Below, piece after piece: positions 49,591 to 61,300 of a stretch of DNA of 64,000 nucleotides. The stretch comes from Paramyrothecium sp. XJ0827 (lineage: Eukaryota; Ascomycota; Sordariomycetes; Hypocreales; Stachybotryaceae): assembly GCA_020881915.1 (NCBI GenBank), contig JAJFPB010000002.1:2542001-2606000 (forward strand), in the 5' to 3' direction. A program made the translations under genes and the position numbers. The stretch's first letter is position 1. Each line of letters starts with the position of its first letter. Below the pieces are notes generated by a model, which had not been told where the DNA came from, made no database searches, and was given only the letters and a program-made list of their open reading frames with translations.

Positions 49591-50487
49591 TCATCTCAGC
49601 AGCATCTCGGCAACGAACACGTCGCGGATATCGTCATAGTGCAGCCTCTCAGGACACTCGGGGCATTGAATGTCGACCCACAGCCCCTCGTCGATGCCGG
49701 TGAGAAGACACGCGCGCACGCAGACCAAACACACCCGCGGAGGGTGAGTGCAGGAATTCGTGAGAGGTTCCCCGGGAAGACTGCCCACCGGCTTTGCGTC
49801 TAGGCAGATCTTGCAGGGCCGGGAGCCGGCTGTTTCGTTCTGGAGAGCAGACCCCGGGCTGAAGATGTCTTCTGGAGCCCCGTTGGCGCATGACTCATCC
49901 TTCGCTCCTACGACAGGCATGACTTCTTCACCATGTAATGCTTCCGCCGGATCATCTTGCTCTCCAGCAGTAGACTCAACCCCTTCGCTTCCCAACACCT
50001 CTTTTTCAAATTCGCCTGACTTATCATGTGTCATTGCGGCAAACCCGAACTCTTCGCCTCGCGAGACTTCCGTCTTCGGGAGGCATGGGCTGTCCTGCAT
50101 TCCAGCGGCAGGACCAATGTCTCCGCCTTGAGATCCTGTGACAGACTCATCCATGGATTGGCAATCCCACACGTCCCCTCTTTGGTCATCTTCAACTACC
50201 TCTCCACCAAACGTGTCGTGTTTGCGCCGCAAAGCCTCCAAGGGTGCAGATTGACCTGGGTCAGCAGCTATGTTGAAGGGCATCACTTCGAAGCCACGAG
50301 GCGGTGAAGGATAGTATCGAAAGACACCTGCGGTAGTACCTCCTGCCCCTGGCTTGCCTGTTTCTGCAACCTGCGCATCGCTGGCAATTGGGTAGGGGCT
50401 CGTGGGACCAGCGCCGGGAACGGGCTTCTCCCCGTCCGTCATATTTCCAGGCATCAGCAGCTTGTGAGCTCGTCTTTGCTTGAACAC
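49591..50487 (-). CDS. RING-finger protein, N-terminal part of a broken RBR-type E3 ligase
   Basis: Open frame of 298 residues; start uncertain among ATGs at 50487, 50454 and 50442. Residues 1-220 are low-complexity and acidic with no known domain. The C-terminal part holds a complete RING1-like set of ligands: CKICLDAK, NSCTHPP, VCLVCVRAC, and QCPECPERLHYDDIRDV (C-x2-C, C-x-H, C-x2-C, C-x2-C), the spacing of fungal RBR ubiquitin ligases. In that family an IBR and RING2 with the catalytic Cys follow; here the frame stops shortly after RING1 and only a damaged IBR is present downstream. It may still produce a RING-only protein, or be a dying gene. Confidence 0.55.
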   Translation of the reverse strand: MFKQRRAHKLLMPGNMTDGEKPVPGAGPTSPYPIASDAQVAETGKPGAGGTTAGVFRYYPSPPRGFEVMPFNIAADPGQSAPLEALRRKHDTFGGEVVEDDQRGDVWDCQSMDESVTGSQGGDIGPAAGMQDSPCLPKTEVSRGEEFGFAAMTHDKSGEFEKEVLGSEGVESTAGEQDDPAEALHGEEVMPVVGAKDESCANGAPEDIFSPGSALQNETAGSRPCKICLDAKPVGSLPGEPLTNSCTHPPRVCLVCVRACLLTGIDEGLWVDIQCPECPERLHYDDIRDVFVAEMLLR

Positions 50488-50832
50488 ACCCTCTTCAATA
50501 TTGCTTTATGGCCCCTTCGTAAGAAGAGCCCTTCGGCAGCGTTGATGTCGACGAGGGGGTGCGTAGAAAGCTCGGTGAAGGAGGAAGAGGTCAGATGAAG
50601 AATGAAGTGGAAATGCTCGCAGGTGGAACAGCTCACAGCATCTGGGAGGGCATAGAAGACGCTTGGCTATGATCTCTCAGCACGCGGCTCCCACGCTGTA
50701 TGCCAGAAGTCCCGTCCAGGTTGCTGCTGGTGAGTCACGTCCCGTAGGGCAAACGACGACTGAAGGGCGGGTAAAGCGACGAGCTGGTAGCGAGCGCACT
50801 TCACACCGACCAACGCGGATCCTTCACGAGCA

Positions 50833-50865
50833 GGCAAGCAAGCAAAGTAAGCAAAGCAAGCAAAG
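50833..50865 (+). repeat. GCAA/GCAAA simple repeat
   Basis: About seven imperfect tandem units. Confidence 0.8.
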
Positions 50866-51305
50866 GTGCCGTGAGCCGTCAATCAGCTAGGAATCAAGCC
50901 CACCGCGGGCGCTCTCCTTGCCCATCCTGTCTGGCCACGGCTACGTCGCGGGGCACCCAGGTAACACGAAGGGGCTTCCTCCGTCTTGTTCCGACTGAGA
51001 TGAGTCAACCCCAGTCAGAAACGTCGGTGCCTACCTACCTTAGTACCTAGCACATGCTTCCATGATCCTTGCTTGTCTACACAGGGTCATTGACGTCGCC
51101 GTTGCCGTTGTCGGTGCCCACAGAGGGATGCGATGCGTCCTGGCTTGAGTTCTGCATGTGATGCTTACACGAGGGAGGAAGATGGCGAACGCCACCAGTT
51201 TCAGGTCACCTTGATGGTTTGCTGCATTACGGTACATGAAGGGAGAAGATCAATTCAAGGTAAGGTAGGACAAGTGAGCGGGACTGCATCGCTCCTACCT
51301 AAGGC

Positions 51306-51335
51306 ACCTTACCTTACCTACCTTACCTTACCTTC
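51306..51335 (+). repeat. CCTTA/TACCT tract
   Basis: Tandem ACCTT/TACCT units, the densest cluster of the GGTACCTT-type motif in the window. Confidence 0.75.
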
Positions 51336-51614
51336 TTGACCTTAGGCAGGTACAATACGTACACTCCGCTCTTGCCAAACTTGATCCGTCCAGCCATGAA
51401 AGAGAAGGAAAGAGAACCCGCAAGAAAAGAAAGAGAAAAGAAAACAAAAGGAAACCGCACGAGCCAACAATTCAAACAACCAAAGCCAAACGCCAAGCCC
51501 ATCGTGACGCAGGTGAACGCCTACCACCTCAAGGCTGACTACCTTATTTGGAACCCCCCAAGACGTCGACATCAATACCCTTCCAACCTCGGGGCGCCGG
51601 TCCGAACGAAATCG

Positions 51615-53112
51615 TCAGTGCTCGGCCAAGCTCACCTGTGCGAGGGGTTCGGCGACGTCTCGAGCCGCGTCCGGCGCACAGTCAAAGTAGAAATGAGCTA
51701 CACAAGTCCGGTCCCGAGCACCTCGTTTACCTTCCTCCTTGAACTTCTCAATCTGGTCAGGCCTTCCCCAGGCGACCCAGACAACCTGTTTGCTGTAGTC
51801 AAAGACCTCCGGGACATCAATTTGGAACTCCTCGAAGCGAATAGCAGGTTTGACGGTGAAGACGTATCGTGCATACTTCCGCTGCTGCTCCTTGGATAGT
51901 TTGAAGCGTGATTTCTCGTCGTTCACCATGTGCCAGTCGATGACATTGAACGCCTCCATCTTGGGAAGCCTAGTGTAGAACTGTTCTGTTTGACTTGGCT
52001 CGGCATTTGAATCCGCCGTGAAGAAGTCTTCAAACTCAATCCTGACGTCAATGTTCAAGTTGGTCCGCATCTTCTCGTGCAAGGCGATGCATCGGTTGAT
52101 GCACGTCGTCTCAAAGTGATCCTCCAGCTCAGACAGCGGCTCCGCGGGATACAAGACCCTGAGGGTGCTTGCAAGCTCCTTGGCCAGCTCCTTGGCCCTC
52201 TTCTGGCGTGCTTCTCCGATATCCGGATGGCTAAGCAGAGCCAGGTACGCGTCGCCTCTCCACCGCCTTACGTATCTAGGGGCTTTTCCCGTCAGTCTGA
52301 GACACCGGTCAAGGATGTTCATCGATGCCTACCTTTATTCAGGCGTAACAAGGTTTCTGCACAGAATTCAATTGCCAAAGTCTGGCTCTCCAAGATGCCG
52401 TACAGACTCGTCCCAAAGATATTCTCCACGATGAAGCGCATGACGAGACCCTCCATGATTTTGTGGTCCATTCCTGGATACAGGGAGGCGTTGATCAGCT
52501 CAGGGTACCGGCGCAACATTCTCCTAAGTTTTTCCGCGTCTGCAGGATGTTTGCACGCTGCGGACTTGACGGCGCCCCGGCGATCCAGCTTCCTGTCCCC
52601 ATGCGCGTTCATACCATGTCCACCGTAATTCATGGTCCAAAACAGGGCACCCATGTAATCCTAAAGGGCGAAGATTAAGTACAACATTCGAGCCAGGGGA
52701 GGTACCAGAGCTCTCCCAGGATATCTCAACTTACTTTGTAGACTTCCTCTGGTAGAGTATCCTGTATATCTTCACCCTGTAGCAGACGAAGTTCATACTC
52801 GGCGTCCTCGAGGAGCTCGGCCCTAGCGTCGTGATCTTTCTCCCATTGGATAACAGTATCTGCGAAGAATTCCGCAGGGGATTCCAGTAGTGCTCTACGT
52901 GCTTTCAGAAGTTGCCGCACATAATGAACGCGGTTACTGTCGCGGCGGTTTCTTGAAATTGTGTCGTTTGCGGGTGCAACAACGGCGCCAAGATCATGAA
53001 GGAAGACTTTTATATCCTCCCGCAATCTGATGGCATCGCGGCCCACTGGGCCGGGTCCTGGGTCTTTTTTGCTCACTAGACCAGGTCCTGGGACTACATC
53101 TTCCGAAGTCAT
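51615..53112 (-). CDS. Unknown protein of 457 residues
   Basis: Not recognised. Three exons: 53112-52735, 52660-52333 and 52282-51615; introns of 74 and 50 nt join in phase. The second uses GTAGGC..AAAAG with CTGAC as likely branch site. Seen: a Pro/Gly-rich N terminus (MTSEDVVPGPGLVSKKDPGP), an all-helical middle (RVHYVRQLLKARRALLES, MLRRYPELINASLYPGMDHK, EGLVMRFIVENIFGTSLYG), Lys/Glu-rich helices (KRAKELAKELASTLRVLY) and a C-terminal half with mixed strands (RKYARYVFTVKPAIRFEEFQ, QVVWVAWGRPDQIEKFKEEG). No signal peptide, membrane helix or catalytic motif is evident. It reads like the lineage-restricted, helix-rich proteins of unknown role common in filamentous fungi. No functional neighbour supports a role. 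Confidence 0.65.
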
Positions 53113-53553
53113 ATTGTCGAACGCACAATAGCTATCGCTGTTCGCGACAGGTAGAAGGAATAGTGATGGGAGTCGTATCTGGATGCTCTATGATCCAGGG
53201 CCTCGTACCTTTAACCCCCGGGCTTATACTTATACTTGTCCTGTACTGTCATCGCTCCTGCTGTAGGACTGCCCGCTGCGCCTTACCGTTGACGTATGAG
53301 CCACTTGCCTGTGCTCTTTGGAGGCGGCCGTGGTATCGCTTCGGCCTTTGTATCGTCACAAAGGCCGAGTATCGGGGCGTTGAAGGCAGACCATACGTTT
53401 CTTTGTGCTGTACCCCATGGCGTTCCTTGCTTCCATCCCTTTTTACTATTTTCGAACAGTCAGGTACGGTCATGAAGAACACAGCACGGTGTCCGTCTTT
53501 CTTCACCTATGATAAACTCGATTACGGTGCTGCACAGTCGTACTCATCTTCTT

Positions 53554-53740
53554 TGTCGCCAACTTGAATGCATGAAAGGGTTTCCACGCGGGCCAATCAT
53601 GCCGATACACACCATGTGCGAATCCAGTTGAGTGGCTAAACTAATGATCTACTTCTGCGAACATTTTGGTGCACGGTCTGGGCTGTGGGGAAAGACCTTT
53701 CAAGCCATGAAGACGGCGATATGAAAGGTGGATATCACTT
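53554..53740. repeat. Degenerate tandem duplication, unit 1
   Basis: Begins TGTCGCCAACTTGAATG and ends with GGCGATATGAAAGGTGGATA. Two blocks of it reappear in the same order at 53782-53866 and 53895-53920, with many substitutions and a shortened middle. Confidence 0.75.
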
Positions 53741-53781
53741 GCGTAGTATCGTACAGTACATTACAGGGCCTCCACCTGTTG

Positions 53782-53920
53782 TGTCGCCAAATTCAATGAA
53801 TGAAGTTGTTTTCTCACGGGCCAAACATGCCCGCACACACCGTGTGTGGGTCCAGTTGAGTACTCTTTGACAATTGGGCCACAGGACTAGAGTTGGCGAC
53901 ATGAAAGGTGGATATGACTA
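53782..53920. repeat. Degenerate tandem duplication, unit 2
   Basis: Starts TGTCGCCAAATTCAATG, contains the shared CCAGTTGAGT, ends GGCGACATGAAAGGTGGATA. Roughly three quarters identical to unit 1 over the first 80 bases by eye. Confidence 0.75.
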
Positions 53921-55661
53921 CTGTAAAGTACCCTGTGTCTCGTATGCAGAGAAAACTTGGGGCAGCCTGTCATTGTTGCAGCTGTATCGCAGCTTCTTTC
54001 AACCTTTGACGATGCACCTGTATTGCTCGTAACTTGGACACTGGAGGGCCGTTTCGCAGTAATCACCTCCCCCCTCCCCCTTCTCGCCATTCATCTTTGT
54101 GTTGGTCTGCTCTTGCCCGGCATTCTCACTACAGCTCTATCGAGCGCCGTCCGGGTTCTGCATCTGTGAGCATCTCGTACGGCTTGAGGATCAGCATCAT
54201 GACGCGTGGTGCAAATACGTGCAGAAGCATAGTGGACGTGTACCGCTGACCTCGCTTGATACCAATACCGAACATCTTTGACGTAAGGTAAGCAAGCTGT
54301 TAGCGAAACAGGCAGCGCCGCGAAAGCAGAAATTACGAAAAGAAAGTCCTACTTTTAACATATATTCTTAAAGGATTAATAGGTGAGGATTACGAAGTTT
54401 ATTTTGTGAGTAAATAAAAATGGAAAAAAAGAGAAACGAAAAATACATTCCTCTGACCCATTTCCTTTTATATATATACATATATATTTCAAGTTTTGTA
54501 GAAAGCTTGTTAATGGGCATTCTTCACCTACTTTTGGTTTTACGGCTCGCGATCCTTTATTTCTCGGCGTTTGCAAGGCAAGGTAACGAAGGTAAACGGC
54601 ACAGCCAGGACATGAAGTCCAGATCATGGGGGGTCGGCCAATCAAATTGTGGCGTGCCGGTCCAATCGGGCAACTGCGGTTACAAGGAGTGGTAAGTTCA
54701 TTATCAAATGCCAACCACCAAATCCATCATACAACAAGTCCAATAGCCCATCACAACGCGCGACCCTGCATCTCTTTGCCCATGAATTATCAATAAAAAA
54801 GACCACTGCCAAGCTAACCTCGCGGCGCGAAGCGGGCTCGACGTTGTGCCTGCGACGGGCCGCACACTCCCCGCCGAGCATTCTCAGGGAAATGTCAAAT
54901 ACTGCCACTGACCCTTCGAGCGGTCTGCGCGTTTGCTCTGGGTCTTCTCCAGCGTGAGGGCCTGCTTCAGCCGCCATACTCCCATGCATGGGCCGCCCCA
55001 AGACGTGGACGGTCATGGCGTAAGTCCTCCGCGGTGGCCCTTGCCCATGCTGTGTACCGCATCGCCCAATGTAAGGTGGCAACATGTCATCCGGACTTTA
55101 CGCTGGATCAAGTCGGGGTGGATTCCGGAAGGCTTTCGAAAGCCTTGGCTGGACCGAAGTTGATTGCCCTAGCGCCAAACAAGCATTACGTTCGGTGGCG
55201 CGGATTGCTGCATCCTCATTCTACTACATCGTGGTCCGTTCGGAACCACAGTTAGCGATCCCAGCCAAGCAACGCCTTGCTCGGATGCCTCCTATCTTCC
55301 AGACACCGCAAAGTTGCCAATCGGGGAGCTCTCTCTCTCCCGTTCGGCAGCAATGTAGGACCACAGGGGCCACCCATCTTGTTTGTAGATAAGCCCGGGC
55401 CATCTCCCATGTCCTGCGGATCGCGGGTTCTCTTTGGCTAGTCACCGTTGGATGCAATGCATTGCCCTGGCATGTGCCTCTATTGAACCACTACCTTTCG
55501 CTCCGTATTTAATCCTTTGAATTCTGCCTGCTCTCTATTACCTTTCATTCCATCTTGATCGCACAATTTGCTCCCCTTTTGTCTACCGGACCGTCGCACC
55601 ACCGTCAAGTCTCCTGCGCTTCCTCGCATCTTCACACTCTTTTCATTCCACGCATTTCGCC

Positions 55662-57480
55662 ATGGCTACACGGCCATTTCTCATTGACAGTGGAACAATG
55701 ATCGTTGGAATCGACTTCGGCACTACTTATTCCGGAATCTCTTGGGCTGTCGCCAAAACACCTTTCCGTGTTGAGGTTCTGTCCAAGTGGTCTGGCGGCA
55801 CCGCCAGCGATGACACACGTCTCCTCGTCAAATCGATCAAAACCCCCACCAAGCTTCTGTACCGATTGGAAGACAACTCATGGGGCTTCGCGATCCCTCC
55901 CAGCACTCCGCAAGAGCATGTTAATGAGTGGTTTAAGCTGTAAGCCTGAGCTCTATCGATTGTCAAGGAAGTTGTGCGTGCCGACTGACTATCCATTTAG
56001 CGATGTGGACCCTTCACTCTCTCCGTGGAAGCAGGCCACACGGGCGAATGACCCTGACAACGAGCGAGACGCTGTCCAGCTTATTAAGGACTATCTATCA
56101 TTGCTACTGAGCTATTTCGCAAAGAAGGTTGGCGCCCACAAAGACGTTCGTTACAGACCATGGAGTGTTTTCCTCACGGTGCCTGCAATTTGGAGCGATC
56201 CTGCCAAGCGGAAAATGCGGAAAGCCTGCCAACAAGCTGTACTTGAGCTTTCTCCTCAGCACCAAGTCCATCTTGTCTCCGAGCCAGAGGCAGCGGCGAT
56301 CTACTCGTTGCATGACCTGGCCGCATCCAGCTTGCAGTTGGGTAAAACATTCCTTGTCGTTGATGCTGGCGGCGGCACCGTCGATCTTGCCTCGTATACC
56401 ATTACGAAATTGAAACCTGCCCTTGTGGTGCGAGAGGCGGCCGTTGGGTCCGGCGCCATGTGCGGATCTACATTTATCAACATGCGCTTTGCCCAGCATA
56501 TCTCGGCAAGGTTCGGAAGCATGAACGGGTTCGATGATCAAATCATGGCCACAGTCATGGCCTATTTCGAAACCTCGGTAATTGCCCTTTCCCGAAAGAT
56601 TCTACTACAACCTAACTCACATTTCCACAGATAAAGCCGAACTTTTCGGCAAATGCTCCCGGGGACGGAACTGTCGACGTACCCCTCCGCCTTGATGATA
56701 ACGAGGCTCTTAGTCTCACGGGTAATGTTTACAAGATGAAAGCGTCCGATATGCATGACGTTTTCGCGCCTGTCATCACAGAGGTGGTGAACCTTGTCAC
56801 GAGCCATATCAAGTCTGCAGAGGTACCAGTCCGGACCATTCTGCTTACTGGCGGCTTTGGTGCTTCCGAGTATCTCTTCCACTTTTTGCGCAATGCCATT
56901 GACCCTCGAATTGGCATCCATCAACCACCTGGCGCGTGGCAGGCCGCGGTACGAGGCGCCACAATGATGGGGCTCCTCGAAACGGTCCCAAACCTGCCGG
57001 GCTCTATCAAGATCCAGAGCCGTATAGCCAGGAATCATTACGGCATAGAGTTAAATGTCAGTTACAACCAACTGTTTCATTCTCACCTCCAGACGCGCAA
57101 GCTTAAGTGCGAGCTGCACAATCACCTCATCGTTAGGGCAATGAAGTGGTTCATATCCAGGGTGGGTTTCCGCATCACCTACACGTTTGTATCATCTTGA
57201 CTGACAAGAGGTGTCTGTTCGTTTCTGGTAGGGCCAGCAGATTTCGGGAGATGAACCAACAGTCTTCACATTCAAATACGTGAAGGCCTGCAGATTGGGC
57301 CGAATCAACAATATCGACATCGACGTTTACTGTAACACAGCATCGCCAGATCGTACAATCATACATGATGAAAGTTCGATGCACCTTTGCCGTCTTACGT
57401 TGGACGTGAGCAAAATTCCGAGTCGAGCGTTCCCCCGGGTCCGCGCTGTCACGGGTCCGCGCTGTCACGGGTCAACGTGA
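55662..57480 (+). CDS. Fungal Hsp70-like ATPase, C terminus frameshifted by a 16-bp tandem duplication
   Basis: Actin-fold ATPase of the divergent Hsp70 group that is expanded in filamentous fungi; roles mostly unknown. Exons 55662-55939, 56001-56577, 56631-57161 and 57232-57480 give 544 residues as encoded. Seen: phosphate-1 loop IVGIDFGTTYSGISW, LVSEPEAAAIYSLHD, phosphate-2 loop VVDAGGGTVDLASY, the adenosine loop LTGGFGASEYLF, and RGATMMGLLE; the usual C-terminal substrate-binding domain is absent, as in this group. Near the end, CGGGTCCGCGCTGTCA occurs twice in tandem (57436-57467). The extra 16 bases shift the frame and bring a stop at 57478-57480. The older frame resumes as EWYFELDLSVKVVHSS and, with one more intron, runs to a stop at 57650-57652. 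The ATPase core is intact, so a truncated protein may work. Confidence 0.82.
57436..57467 (+). repeat. 16-bp perfect tandem duplication
   Basis: Two identical 16-bp units (57436-57451, 57452-57467) followed by the first six bases of a third. The unit length is not a multiple of three, so it shifts the Hsp70-like frame. Confidence 0.92.
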
Positions 57481-57652
57481 GTGGTATTTCGAGTTGGACT
57501 TATCCGTCAAAGTCGTGCATAGCTCTACCTCTGCCACGTATACACTGCTCTATCAAGGTGAGTCTACCCTCTTCAAACGCTTTACCTTGAAGCTGACTCG
57601 GCGCGAAATGCAAGACCAAGAGTCTGAGATCGTCAGGTGCGAGTGTGTCTAG
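57481..57652 (+). pseudogene. Out-of-frame former C terminus of the Hsp70-like gene
   Basis: In the pre-duplication frame this stretch reads EWYFELDLSVKVV and SSTSATYTLLYQ, then a GTGAGT..GCAAG intron (57558-57614) and DQESEIVRCECV before TAG at 57650. It is no longer reachable from the intact upstream frame. Confidence 0.65.
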
Positions 57653-58322
57653 TGGGAAACTCAACAGCCTGCAACCCTTGATGCGTCCGGCAGATCTGCG
57701 TTCGACACTCGCAAGAGAAGAAAGGAAACAGGTGAGTGTGAGCGGCGGGAGGAGGGAGGCAAAGAGGGCACGATCAGTGCAGGATGCAATCTAGCCATGG
57801 AGGGAATGAGACTTGTCAATCGACGGTTGCTGCGTATGACACAGCCAACCTGTCTACCCAACTGTTCGCGACCAGCTTCAAAGCATCAGAGACGAATAGG
57901 AGTTATGTTACCAAATCATTCCGCAGCCAGCATAGGGAATTAATGCAGATAGAGGCTTCCTCCCTCATGCAGATTGCGCTAGATATCCAGACACCAAGCT
58001 AGCGAACACGGATTATGTACAAGTAAACACAGGTGACGAGCGTATTGCTGCCCAAATCAAACAACTTTGAGGTATCAAAAATTCAACATGCACCACAGAA
58101 GCCGAACCTCGTACACGCCCAACGGCCCAGCTTCCAACTCCCATCTTGACATGTTCCCGCCGGAACCATGCAGCCAATAACCTACCAGTCGGCCGGGTAT
58201 GCCGTTCATCCACGCCGAAGTTTCTTGACGACCTCACCTCGGACATGCTGATTGCATTCTGTCTCGTCCGACTGCTCCTCGAACCCGACATCGTACATTC
58301 CAAAGTAAGCTCGAAAGTAGTC
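57653..58322. other. Intergenic between convergent Hsp70-like and DOCK genes
   Basis: 670 bp of 3' flanking DNA; no gene seen. Confidence 0.6.
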
Positions 58323-61300
58323 CTACTCTTCGTTCAAGCTTCCCATTATCCCGCTCCCTTTGTTCGACTTCTTGGACATGGTGAGCATGCTGAGGCGCTT
58401 CCTGACGCTTCCTGCCCGCTTCACCCCGTTGCCATCCTTCTCGGAGCCTTTGTCGGTGGACATGCGGCCCTTTTCAAGACTCCCATTCCGCCCGGGAGGG
58501 AGATCAAGCTCGCTCGCGCTGCCGTTGTACCCGTTGTCTTGAGAGTGCGATCGTAGCAAGCTCTGCCGACGGTTCTCGTTACTCAAGGTGTAATTGTTGT
58601 CCGTTCCCAGGCCCGTGCTAATCTGGTCTTGCTCCGGCGAGTTTGCGGAAGGACTCCTTCTGCTTCCCAGAAAGCTCAGGCGGGTTCCGCGCTGTCGAAC
58701 TGCAACAGATTGAGCCACAGCTGTGTCTTGGTTGTCTGCTCCTTTCAATACGCTAGCAATGTTCGGCGGCAAAGGATTTTGTTCGAGTGTTGGCGACGGA
58801 GCTCGCCATGGTGGCGTCGGTGAGGCCAAGGCATCGCGCTGGACTACCTGCGGCGGAGGCGCAAACAATGCGATTTCGGGCGCAAAGGTGCTCTCGAAAT
58901 CTACACAATAGGTCAGTGTTGATCTAGCGGGGTAGGCGGTAGAGACTCTTACAAATCTGAAGTTCTTCGTGCTTGCTAAGAAGAACCTCATTAGTACTTC
59001 GGGCGAACAAGGCAAGGCATCTCTTGAGCATGATGGCGTGGTCAACCAGGGCCATCCTGATCGCGTTGTCCTGCGGTTGAAGTTCAACTTCCTCGTTGTC
59101 ATCGCTCTCGGTCTCCTCCTCATGTTGCGGCAGCAAATTTCGGTAACAAGCGACACTGTTATCGGATGTTGGATTTACAGATACACCAACAGCATCCAGA
59201 AGCAGCTGCGCGTTCTCGTCGTCCCCATCCGCTAAGCGACGCTCAAGTGCTGTCATATCTTGTGTTTTCCTTACTATGCGCTCAAGGCCTGTTTCGTGCG
59301 CACTGAGTCTAATACTTTGTGCCTCGATGATCTCGCTGCGCCGTAGTATTGTGGGAAACGGTTCGGCTGTAGTGAAGACGAGTTTCTCGGCATAGTGATC
59401 TTGGGCAGGACCTGAGGTAACCCTTTTGGTAGAGACTGCAAAGGTTTGAGGGTGCGACGATAGCAAGAAATCCCTGATGACATGGGGGATGCGTGCACGC
59501 TGGAAAACCTGATGGCTTGTGTCGCGATGTGGCGATACGGTGGACACGACCAGGAACTGGCCTTCCACCTCGTCTATACCCCCGTTGGTGACTATCTGCG
59601 CTGTTGGATACTGCTCCTGCATGCGGTCGGTGAAGGCAGAGGCTCTTTCGTTCAGTAATCCCTCGTAGATGAATTCCTTGTCCCGAACGCTGGCTGGGAA
59701 CCCAAGGCCCTTGTACACCACTTTGTAATATCGTGGAACCAGCTTCTCGCTTTTTGAGATTGTTTCGTAGATAGTTGCGATGGCGCGTTCGGTCCTAGCA
59801 AGTTTGGCAAAGTCGAACACGTTCGTCTCGTATTGGTTCTGAAGTTCTTTGTATGCAGTGAGTGCATTACTCCATGACTGACCCTCCTCGAAATGCTTGA
59901 TCATATCAAAGTAGATCCTCTCCTTGCGTTCAAAGTGAGTTTGGGCTGGGAAATCTGGTTCAGACAGGGCCATCGTATGTTTGGTGGGGTCCCATTCATA
60001 AAGTTCCGCGTGAAGGCGCAAGGCGAGTCCGGCCTCCGCGTGATTTCTGGAATCGGCCTGCAGATTTGCCAGTTGGTGAACGTAACGCACAAATATCTCT
60101 TCTTTTTGCATGTCGCGCAGGAACTCCATAAGTCGCAAGCGATTAATGATAGTCGACGCTTCACTGGCCTCGTCACTCCCGTAAACGGCGACGAGGAGAT
60201 CCAGGAACTCTTCAAGCGTGCTGATGAGCTCACGGAGAGCTGTCGACAGAGGTTCATCAGGCAACTCCGACAATACTTCGAAGCGCTCAAGCAGCTCGTA
60301 AATGAATAGCTTCTGCAGCGTACTCTCTGTAAGCGGTCGAGACTTGAAGAGCCGGTCCAAGGAATCAATCATCTCGGTCTGGATAACGGACAAATCTTCG
60401 CTCAAGGTCCATTCGCTGATAATCATGGTTTGCAAAACCTCCACTGCCATCTTGCGCAAGCCCTCATGAACACTCAGGCAAAGCTCGACAATAGGCCCTA
60501 CCAGGGTAGGCACGTATTGAACTTGATAGCCACCAATCTTTGGCACTCCATAGCGAGCCCGTTCATCGGGCGTGGTTTCCCACCCAATTGCCTCCCACAT
60601 TCTGCGCAACAGTTCAGCACCATGCTCTCTCACATCACCTGCAATCTTCCAAACCGCTCTCCTCTTCTGCTCGGGGAAGGTTTCCAAGGCCAATGAAGGG
60701 CTGCCCACAAGCTTAAGTAGTGTCGTGAAGAACGATTTCCAGAGTTCGGTGTTGAATGTCTCTGCCTCATCAGGGTCGGGTAGGAAAGATTCCAGCATGA
60801 TATTGGACAAGTACTGAAGAGTATGCATAGTTGATTTGTGATGATATATATGCACACTTAGCCAATCAGAGGGGAAGGCCTGGCCGGTTAGGATGCTCAT
60901 GTGCACTCGTAATAGGTTTTCCAGAACTGTGGTGAGGTCACCCTCCGCAAGCTCCAGCTGCATGCCTGAGGGTGAGCTTGAAAGGGCAGACAATACGGCG
61001 GAGAGTTCAGCCAATGTCTCATCGAACTGGTATTCCTGAGAAAGGGGGCGTCCTGGGAATGGGTACGATGAAGGGAATAATAGTGAGAGTCTGTTCCGGG
61101 GTTTTTGTCGAGATGACAAAATGGCAAGATAGGAGTCCACGATCTTTGGGACATGGTCGGGTATTTCAGTTCCAAGGTGATCAACTTGGCTGGCAAGGAC
61201 TGAGCAGCATAGCCGAATTTGCTCTCTCCATTGATCGGTCATCTCTTCGATATGGCCCCAATGGGGGGCGATCCAGCGGACCGTATTGGCGCTCAGGGCC

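Larger units (their letters stand above)
50488..51614. other. Intergenic with simple repeats
   Basis: 1.1 kb without a gene. Contains GCAA/GCAAA repeats (50833-50865) and a TACCT/CCTTA tract (51306-51335). Confidence 0.55.
53113..55661. other. Intergenic with degenerate tandem repeat and AT-rich patch
   Basis: 2.5 kb without a gene. Holds an imperfect duplication (53554-53740 against 53782-53920) and an AT-rich patch with TATATATA words (about 54350-54500). TATTTAA near 55506 could be a core promoter element of the Hsp70-like gene. Confidence 0.55.
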
